Assembly (NCBI GenBank): GCA_021806925.1
Contig: JAKAPS010000009.1
Location: 1 to 38,171 of the forward strand
Direction: 5' to 3'
Length of the DNA: 38,171 nt
Source of the DNA: a bacterium
Lineage (GTDB): Bacteria; Patescibacteriota; Dojkabacteria; JAKAPS01
Each line of letters starts with the position of its first letter. The stretch's first letter is position 1. A program made the position numbers and the translations under genes. Below, one piece after another: positions 33,115 through 38,171 of the stretch. The notes beneath the pieces were generated by a model. That model ran no database searches, was not told where the DNA came from, and was given only the letters and a program-made list of their open reading frames with translations.

Positions 33115-33187
33115 AGCTGAAAGAGAGAGTCGGACTCTCGACCTTTCCCTTACCATGGGAATGCTCTGCCAACTGAGCTATTTCAGC
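33115..33187 (-). tRNA. tRNA-Thr (anticodon GGT)
   Basis: Acceptor GCTGAAA/TTTCAGC, D-stem GCTC/GAGC, anticodon stem TTCCC/GGGAA with loop ATGGTAA (GGT), T-arm GAGAG-TCCGACT-CTCTC, discriminator T. No encoded CCA. It is three bases from the next tRNA. Confidence 0.95.
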
Positions 33188-33190
33188 ATA

Positions 33191-33265
33191 AGCCTTCTGT
33201 CAGATTCGAACTGACGACCTGCTGTTTACAAAACAGCCGCTCTAACCGGTCTGAGCTAAGAAGGC
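33191..33265 (-). tRNA. tRNA-Thr (anticodon TGT)
   Basis: Acceptor GCCTTCT/AGAAGGC, D-stem GCTC/GAGC, anticodon stem GCTGT/ACAGC with loop TTTGTAA (TGT), T-arm GTCAG-TTCGAAT-CTGAC, discriminator T. Together with the GGT species it covers Thr codons. It is the first mature product of the minus-strand operon. Confidence 0.95.
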
Positions 33266-33475
33266 ACAATTTTCTTCTTAATACATTAGCCTCAAGTAAA
33301 GATAAAATGTATTAGGGAAATGTTTTTTTCCTTTGTTTTACAAAAGAAATTAAGAACTAAAAGCATTAACACACGATTAATACTTAACAATCGTTCTTAT
33401 AAAAAAATCGTTGTAAGGAAATTTTTATATTTCCCTATACAATTTTTACACATTCACCTTTACTATTTTGGCTTC
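33266..33475 (-). other. long transcribed leader before the tRNA/ribosomal operon
   Basis: From the predicted start point near 33473 to tRNA-Thr there are about 200 bases without a gene. Several short hairpins are visible on the minus strand: GGAAAT/ATTTCC followed by ACGATTTTTTT, then ACGATT/AATCGT, then TTTCTTTTGT/ACAAAGGAAA. The first could be a weak attenuator. Confidence 0.4.
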
Positions 33476-33508
33476 AGGTATTATACCTCTATTTAGAGAT
33501 TATAGCAA
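33476..33508 (-). promoter_or_regulatory. promoter of the tRNA/rpm/sec/rpl operon with palindromic -10
   Basis: Minus-strand TTGCTA (33508-33503), 17-bp spacer, TATAAT (33485-33480). The -10 lies in the perfect palindrome AGGTAT-T-ATACCT (33476-33488), and the spacer holds CTCT-ATTT-AGAG (33487-33498). Confidence 0.55.
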
Positions 33509-33515
33509 AAATTTT

Positions 33516-34148
33516 CTATAATATAAATTTGAATGCAAAGTTTACTGCTGGGTATATAACCATAGAAATGAGTGTCTGACCATTGAAAATAGGTAAATAC
33601 ACGAGTACAAAGAGTATAAGCAAATATTGGAAGGTATTTATTCTGCTATAAAAATCAATTGGTAGGAATTCTCTTAAAATACTGCTTCCATCAAGAGGAG
33701 GAATTGGTAATAGATTGAATACAGCAAGTCCTACATTAATTTCAACAAAGTAATAGAGCAGGGGAATTATAAATGAAAATGTATTTATATTGAAGTTAAT
33801 GTATATATAGTAGTTCAGATTTATTAATCCAACTGAAAGAAGTGCTAGGAGTATGTTTGATAATGGGCCTGCAATTGCCACCATTAGATAGCTTCTTCTA
33901 GTGCGTAAATTTGTTTCATTTACCATTACTGGTTTTCCCCAGCCAAAGTTTGTAAACATCATCATTAAAAATCCGGTCCATTCAAAATGATCGGCAGGAT
34001 TTAGGCTTATTCTGTCAGTTGAAGTATTGTCGCCAAGTAATTTTGCAACCAGTGCATGTGCTGATTCATGAAAACTTACACTAAACAAAATAACTATAAA
34101 AATAAGGATTGCTTGATAAAGTCCGATTGAAAATATATTCTCTATCAT
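33516..34148 (-). CDS. site-2 protease family (M50) membrane metalloprotease
   Basis: An intramembrane zinc protease of the short type without PDZ domain. HESAH (HExxH motif) is near residue 25 in the first core membrane helix; NLLPIPPLDG holds the third zinc ligand (Asp), and SLNPADHFEW is conserved in this subgroup. About six membrane segments. The track starts with TTG 34169, but that codon is only three bases after the TATAAT box; ATG 34148 (211 aa) fits the expected transcript better. Substrate unknown; relatives cut anti-sigma factors or signal-peptide remnants. It is divergent from rpmB. Confidence 0.87.
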   Translation of the reverse strand: MIENIFSIGLYQAILIFIVILFSVSFHESAHALVAKLLGDNTSTDRISLNPADHFEWTGFLMMMFTNFGWGKPVMVNETNLRTRRSYLMVAIAGPLSNILLALLSVGLINLNYYIYINFNINTFSFIIPLLYYFVEINVGLAVFNLLPIPPLDGSSILREFLPIDFYSRINTFQYLLILFVLVYLPIFNGQTLISMVIYPAVNFAFKFIL

Positions 34149-34153
34149 ATCTC

Positions 34154-34182
34154 TTGAAATATCTTCCAATTTATTATATCAT
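34154..34182 (+). promoter_or_regulatory. divergent promoter pair for rpmB and the site-2 protease
   Basis: Plus strand: TTGAAA (34154-34159), 17 bp, TATCAT (34177-34182) for rpmB. Minus strand: TATAAT (34178-34173) for the protease. The two -10 boxes overlap, so only one polymerase could bind at a time. Confidence 0.4.
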
Positions 34183-34202
34183 ATCCGAATAGAAATAAAA
34201 GA

Positions 34203-34418
34203 ATGAAAAAATGTGATTTGTGCAACAAGCAGTCTTTCTTCGGTAGAAATATAAGACATAAAGCCTCTGGTTCATGGGCAAGAAAGGCTACAAGAACTAG
34301 TAAAACTCAATTACCAAATTTAAGGAATTTGAAGATGTTAAATGAAAACGGAACACCAGTAGTTATTAAGGTTTGTATGAGCTGCTACAAAGCAATCAAT
34401 TTAAATCAAAAGGCTTAA
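34203..34418 (+). CDS. rpmB: 50S ribosomal protein L28
   Basis: A 71-aa 50S protein. CDLC near the start and CMSC near the end form a zinc-binding C4 set; the central FGRNIRHKASGSWARKATRT, KTQLPNLR is the family core. It is the only plus-strand gene between 29 and 38 kb. Its last 23 bases overlap the end of priA on the opposite strand, so transcripts from the two would be antisense at their ends. Confidence 0.92.
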   Translation: MKKCDLCNKQSFFGRNIRHKASGSWARKATRTSKTQLPNLRNLKMLNENGTPVVIKVCMSCYKAINLNQKA

Positions 34419-36432
34419 CTCTTATATTTGCCTTCTTTTCTACACTCGAATATATTTCTTTAATTATATTTTTTACGTGTTTTAGTTTCCCTTTTTTTAT
34501 CTTTATGGTTACTTGGTAATAATACATGTTTTTTGTTTTAAAGAGTGAAGATTTTGAAGGCCCTAGCAGATATATGTCCTTTTTGATAATGTGTTTATTT
34601 AATTCTTTCTTAATGCCACTAAACACCTTTTTTATATTTCTTAATCCAGTTTCCTCAGTTCTTGATTTTACTATTAGCTGAATTAAATCATAATATGGCG
34701 GATATTTTAATTTTTTCCTAAAAACCATCTCTGATTTATAGAATTTAGCATAGTCGTTTTCAAGTGTTAGCTTTAGTATGCTGTTGTTTGTGTTATACCC
34801 CTGAATTATATTTATTCCATTGTACTTTCCTCTTGAGCTTCTGCCTAGTAATTGAGTTATTCTTTGATATACTGTTTCATTTGTTTTGAAAGAAGGGAAT
34901 ACTAGATCTTGATCAAGATTTGTATACGCTGTTAGATAAACCTTCTCAATATCTATACCTTTTATTACAATTTGTGTTCCAATTAATATATTCGTTTCTC
35001 CATTGATAAAGGAGTTGATTGTTTCTTCATATTTATTCATTCTTACTGAGTCGCCATCAAGAATAGCTACTCTCGCTCCTGGTATTTTCTCAACAATCTT
35101 TGATAATTTTTCAATTCCAGTACCTAAGAATTTTAAATCAACTGAATTACATACTTTGCAATATTGCTTTATTGTAGTTTTGTAATAACAATGGTGGCAT
35201 ACTAGGTATTTTCTGTTACTAATATTATGGTAAACAAGTGGTAGGTCACAATTGGGGCATCTTTCAACATATCCGCAATCATTACATATTATTGATTGAC
35301 TGAATCCTTTTCTGTTCATATACAGTATCGACTGCATATTAAGGTCTATTGCTTCTTTAATTTTCTCATACAGGGTTTGTGATATGATTTTTGTGTCATA
35401 TTCCATACTTTTCTTATCTACTCTGTTATTTTTCTTTGTTAGATCAACAACAATTGTTTCTGGATATTTATTTGATATTCGTTGTGTCAAAGTGTGATGA
35501 ATGTATTTTTTGTCATAAAATACGTCAATACTTGGTGTAGCACTGGACAAGACTAATTTTGCATTCTCCAATTTTACCAATTTCTCAGCCAGTATAATTG
35601 TTGAATATTGTGGAGTATTTTCTTGAAACAGGCTCCTTTCATGAAATTCGTCTATAACAATTAGACCAAGATTCTTAAATGGTGAGAATATTCCACTTCT
35701 TGATGAGATTATTATCTTCTTTTCACCGCTTTTTATATGTTCCCATATATCACGTCTAATTGATTTACCAATTTTGTAGTGGATTAAACATATATCTTCT
35801 TTTCTAAATATTTCCTCAAACTTTTTAACTAACTGCGGAGTGAGTGATATTTCTGGTACGATTATAGCAGCTTGTTTACCATGTTTTATACATTCATTTA
35901 CTAATCTCATATATACTTCTGTTTTACCGCTTCCAGTAACACCTCTTAATAGATGAAATTTAGATTCAGAGGCAGATATATCATTAAATGCTTTTAATTG
36001 TTCATCATTTAATTTCCTTGTAAATGTAACTTTTGATTGTTTTTTGTTCTTTACAACTCCTACACTATCTTCTTTATCTCTATTTAATTTAGAGTTAATA
36101 GGGAAAAATAGCTTTAATGATTCATATACGTTCTGCATGAATGTATCTGACAGATAAATTCCTAATTTAAATTGATTCTCAGTTATATATGAATTGAAAT
36201 TTACCTTTGAAATATCCTTTATTTTTTTTAACGGAGTAGTAGGGGAGTCATCTTTGCCGCAAATTACACCTAATTTAACATTTTTTCCAAATGGAACCTC
36301 TACTTCACCTCCTAGTCTGTATAGTTCTTTTAATTCATCTGGTAATCTATATGTGAATAATTTAGAATAGCCATATATATTAGTGTCTACAGCAACTTTT
36401 ATTAATATGTCATCAGTAATTTTGTTATTCAC
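34396..36432 (-). CDS. priA: primosomal protein N' (replication restart helicase PriA)
   Basis: A 3'-5' helicase that reloads the replisome at stalled forks. The 678-aa protein has the N-terminal DNA-binding region (1-110), Walker A GVTGSGKTE (164-172), the Walker B-like DEFHE (261-265), motif III SSATP (about 296-300), a zinc region of eight cysteines (CNDC 383/386, CPNC 392/395, CHHC 412/415, CKVC 425/428), and motifs V/VI ILIGTQIVIKG and RITQLLGRSSR. The usual box is DEEHE; the third position is Phe here. The length is slightly below the common 730. The 3' end overlaps rpmB. Confidence 0.95.
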   Translation of the reverse strand: MNNKITDDILIKVAVDTNIYGYSKLFTYRLPDELKELYRLGGEVEVPFGKNVKLGVICGKDDSPTTPLKKIKDISKVNFNSYITENQFKLGIYLSDTFMQNVYESLKLFFPINSKLNRDKEDSVGVVKNKKQSKVTFTRKLNDEQLKAFNDISASESKFHLLRGVTGSGKTEVYMRLVNECIKHGKQAAIIVPEISLTPQLVKKFEEIFRKEDICLIHYKIGKSIRRDIWEHIKSGEKKIIISSRSGIFSPFKNLGLIVIDEFHERSLFQENTPQYSTIILAEKLVKLENAKLVLSSATPSIDVFYDKKYIHHTLTQRISNKYPETIVVDLTKKNNRVDKKSMEYDTKIISQTLYEKIKEAIDLNMQSILYMNRKGFSQSIICNDCGYVERCPNCDLPLVYHNISNRKYLVCHHCYYKTTIKQYCKVCNSVDLKFLGTGIEKLSKIVEKIPGARVAILDGDSVRMNKYEETINSFINGETNILIGTQIVIKGIDIEKVYLTAYTNLDQDLVFPSFKTNETVYQRITQLLGRSSRGKYNGINIIQGYNTNNSILKLTLENDYAKFYKSEMVFRKKLKYPPYYDLIQLIVKSRTEETGLRNIKKVFSGIKKELNKHIIKKDIYLLGPSKSSLFKTKNMYYYQVTIKIKKGKLKHVKNIIKEIYSSVEKKANIRVKPFDLN

Positions 36433-36508
36433 TAGTGTTATTTATTCCAAATATATATATGAAGTGTATCAGATATTATCTAGATATATATTACTCTGCT
36501 ACACCTTC

Positions 36509-37360
36509 CTATTTTAATACATTTTTACGTTTAAAAATATATTGAGTAGTTATAAGTGCAAATACTAACAATAACAATATTAAACTGAAGAATTGTGTTG
36601 TAATGTTTTTATTTGAATATATGGTTTGTAATGGATAAACTATGTATGGCAGGTGCATAAGAAGGATTAGAAATATAGTAAGACCAGGTAAGTATATACC
36701 ATAGGTTATTCTTCTATTTAATGATTGAATAGATACATATGCATAACCTATTAAAAGAATTAAATATATGGAGTCAAACATATAGTTTTGTAATATATAT
36801 GGAATATATTTCATAAAAAGAGGGATAATTCCAATAAGAAAGAGTAAAGAAAATAGGGAAGTCTCATGAATCCAGATACTTTTATTTTGTTTATCAATTA
36901 GAGAAAAACCAGCTAAGAGACTCATGCTCATTAGAGTAAAGAATGAATAAATACTGAATATATTAATATATACGTTATGTGTTGCAACTAAACTAAATGA
37001 GAATACTATAGATAATATGTATATCCTTAGAACACCTAGGAATACATTTAACCATTTATATACGTTAGAATGAAGATTAAATTTGACAGTATAAATATAT
37101 AACAATATTTGTAAAAACAATGTAAGAACATATGTTATTAGAGGAATAAGGAGGTATGCTTGATATGTATTAAATGCACTATAAAAAAAGAAGTACATCA
37201 AAGATATTAGAATAACTGTTAGTAATATATTTAATTTACTAAATATACCTAATCTAATCTTATCAATATTATTTACTATACAGTATGCCATATCATATGA
37301 AACTAGTATAAACATTGATATATACACCCCTATACACAGAACATACACAACATAATCCAT
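36509..37360 (-). CDS. polytopic membrane protein of unknown function
   Basis: The protein (283 aa from ATG 37360) is nearly all membrane: about nine hydrophobic segments (roughly 4-26, 44-64, 69-93, 104-128, 131-156, 168-191, 197-214, 225-245, 257-276) with short basic loops. Very rich in Ile, Leu, Tyr and Phe. No catalytic motif or transporter signature recognised. The track starts one codon earlier (GTG), but ATG 37360 is seven bases after TAATAT (37373-37368), with TAGACA at 18-bp spacing: another nearly leaderless gene. Confidence 0.65.
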   Translation of the reverse strand: MDYVVYVLCIGVYISMFILVSYDMAYCIVNNIDKIRLGIFSKLNILLTVILISLMYFFFYSAFNTYQAYLLIPLITYVLTLFLQILLYIYTVKFNLHSNVYKWLNVFLGVLRIYILSIVFSFSLVATHNVYINIFSIYSFFTLMSMSLLAGFSLIDKQNKSIWIHETSLFSLLFLIGIIPLFMKYIPYILQNYMFDSIYLILLIGYAYVSIQSLNRRITYGIYLPGLTIFLILLMHLPYIVYPLQTIYSNKNITTQFFSLILLLLVFALITTQYIFKRKNVLK

Positions 37361-37424
37361 CACCTACATATTAACAGGAGAGAATGATGAGTGTCTAATT
37401 CTGACTTAATACGAGTTTACTCTA

Positions 37425-37462
37425 TCAGATAAACACATATTATCGTTTTTAAGTTTATCTGA
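37425..37462. repeat. 10-bp perfect inverted repeat between two minus-strand genes
   Basis: TCAGATAAAC (37425-37434) and GTTTATCTGA (37453-37462) enclose an 18-base loop, just after the stop of the 37474 gene. No U-run follows on the minus strand, so it could be an RNA-stabilising hairpin, a weak terminator or an operator. Confidence 0.4.
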
Positions 37463-37473
37463 ATAATGCCTAA

Positions 37474-38031
37474 TTAGTAAGTTTTTCGCTTCGTTACGGA
37501 TTCATTATATTTTGGATCTTCTCTTAACCCAAGGAAAACCATCAAACGAGTAAGAGAACTCATTATCTTCCATCTTTGTCTTCTTGTAGTGTTATATTTT
37601 ATTTCTATTGTTTGATATGTTGTACCAAACTTATCAAGATAGTTAATCGATTCTAACACTCCTTTATTATATTTAAATTCCATAATAATATCATTATTGT
37701 TAGTCGTTTTATATGGCCTGTACAACCTATCAATATCTTCTCTAAATACAATTTTTCCTTTTGATGTCAGAACAGTAATAGTTTTATACCTTAACATTGT
37801 GTCAAAATCATGTTTATTCATAAACTCTATAAGCTTATATCTTTCAAATACACATTTATTCATATCAATAATAGACTGTTTGTTAGATGCAATAAAGTTA
37901 AAAGCACAAAAAGGCATACCTCCTTCATCAGTTCTTAATTTGAAATGTTTATCTAAAAAAGGACCTATAGTTAGTGGCCTTTCAAATGTAGAACCATTAT
38001 GATTATCAGCCAAAAAAACAACACCTTTCAT
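37474..38031 (-). CDS. hypothetical protein, 185 aa
   Basis: No family recognised. A soluble, mostly beta-rich protein: strands around residues 85-100 (TITVLTSKGKIVF) and 113-148 (DIIMEFKYNKGVLESI, then TYQTIEIKYN), ending with a basic, Arg/Lys-rich tail (TRRQRWKIMSSL; VTKRKTY). Its start is supported by TACAAT (38044-38039) seven bases before the ATG, again nearly leaderless. No membrane segment or signal peptide. Confidence 0.55.
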   Translation of the reverse strand: MKGVVFLADNHNGSTFERPLTIGPFLDKHFKLRTDEGGMPFCAFNFIASNKQSIIDMNKCVFERYKLIEFMNKHDFDTMLRYKTITVLTSKGKIVFREDIDRLYRPYKTTNNNDIIMEFKYNKGVLESINYLDKFGTTYQTIEIKYNTTRRQRWKIMSSLTRLMVFLGLREDPKYNESVTKRKTY

Positions 38032-38171
38032 AGTCTGTATTGTAACCCGAGTTTTGCAGTAAGTGAGTAAAAGAAATAAGCGAATGGATTGTTGTGGCAG
38101 GAAGAAAGGGTGTCAAGGATTCGGAGACTTGATGTTGTCTGTAGTTGTATGTTAATCTAGATATGTATGTT
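38032..38171. other. window end: promoter region of the 37474 gene
   Basis: Apart from the TACAAT box (38039-38044, minus strand) there is no clear feature. The segment is less AT-rich than the genes beside it. No repeat shared with the other window end was found. Confidence 0.3.

Noticed and set aside
33094-33156. N-terminal extension of L33 in the ORF track
   Set aside because: It runs into tRNA-Thr(GGT); L33 begins at MAKKGNR with an AAGGA ribosome site.
34149-34169. TTG start at 34169 for the site-2 protease
   Set aside because: It is three bases after the -10 box and could not be on the transcript; ATG 34148 is preferred.
1-38171. UGA recoding (code 25, as in Gracilibacteria/SR1)
   Set aside because: Many clear genes end with TGA at the expected length, and conserved Trp and Gly positions use TGG and GGN.

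Overview
This window looks like a chromosomal segment of an AT-rich, gene-dense, small-genome bacterium, most likely of the Candidate Phyla Radiation (Patescibacteria). That placement is an inference from several things: a compact LeuRS and a 61-aa SecE, ribosomal protein families with short tails, sortase and PEGA surface proteins, many lineage-specific hypotheticals, and very short or absent 5' leaders. UGA is a stop (many genes end in TGA) and Trp is TGG, so the standard bacterial code applies and the UGA-recoding CPR lineages are excluded. I cannot name the phylum from sequence alone, and no database search was run.

Layout. (1) 0-2.1 kb: three unrecognised small genes with promoters directly abutting their start codons. 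(2) 2.1-13.9 kb, all plus strand: a four-S1-domain RNA-binding protein, a ClpC-type AAA+ unfoldase, RadA, a 394-bp gap with two perfect DnaA boxes and an apparent ~200-nt structured RNA that has its own consensus promoter and intrinsic terminator, Rho, a small RRM protein, a hypothetical, LeuRS, a membrane-anchored cyclophilin and another hypothetical. (3) 13.9-19.6 kb: a low-density accessory island. It holds a minus-strand DNA base hypermodification (5-hmdU kinase helical/aGPT-PPlase type) protein, an AbiEi/AbiEii toxin-antitoxin operon, a decayed ISAzo13-family transposase that the ORF track misses, and a DUF4143 AAA ATPase that appears frameshifted near its C-terminus. (4) 19.6-28.7 kb: tandem nucleoside diphosphate kinase paralogues, tRNA-Arg(CCT), a sortase, a kinase-fold protein with a substituted catalytic motif, a PEGA-domain protein divergent from an mreB/O-antigen-ligase-like pair, and glycogen synthase. 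(5) 29.6-38 kb, nearly all minus strand: a tRNA-Thr(TGT), tRNA-Thr(GGT), rpmG, tRNA-Trp, secE, nusG, rplK, rplA, [leader/attenuator], rplJ, rplL operon, then a site-2 protease, rpmB (plus strand), priA, a polytopic membrane protein and a hypothetical.

How the parts work together. The core is information processing (translation, transcription termination and antitermination, recombination, replication restart, proteolysis) plus cell-envelope functions (MreB, sortase, PEGA, O-antigen ligase). A recurrent theme is promoter architecture: for about ten genes a recognisable -10 box ends 6 to 12 bases before the start codon, so the transcripts should be leaderless or nearly so. A classical GGAGGTGA Shine-Dalgarno is seen before rplL inside its operon, so both initiation modes appear to coexist. 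The strongest candidates for something undescribed are the structured RNA between radA and rho, the hypermodification-family gene in a CPR-like accessory island next to AbiE, and the systematic leaderless design.
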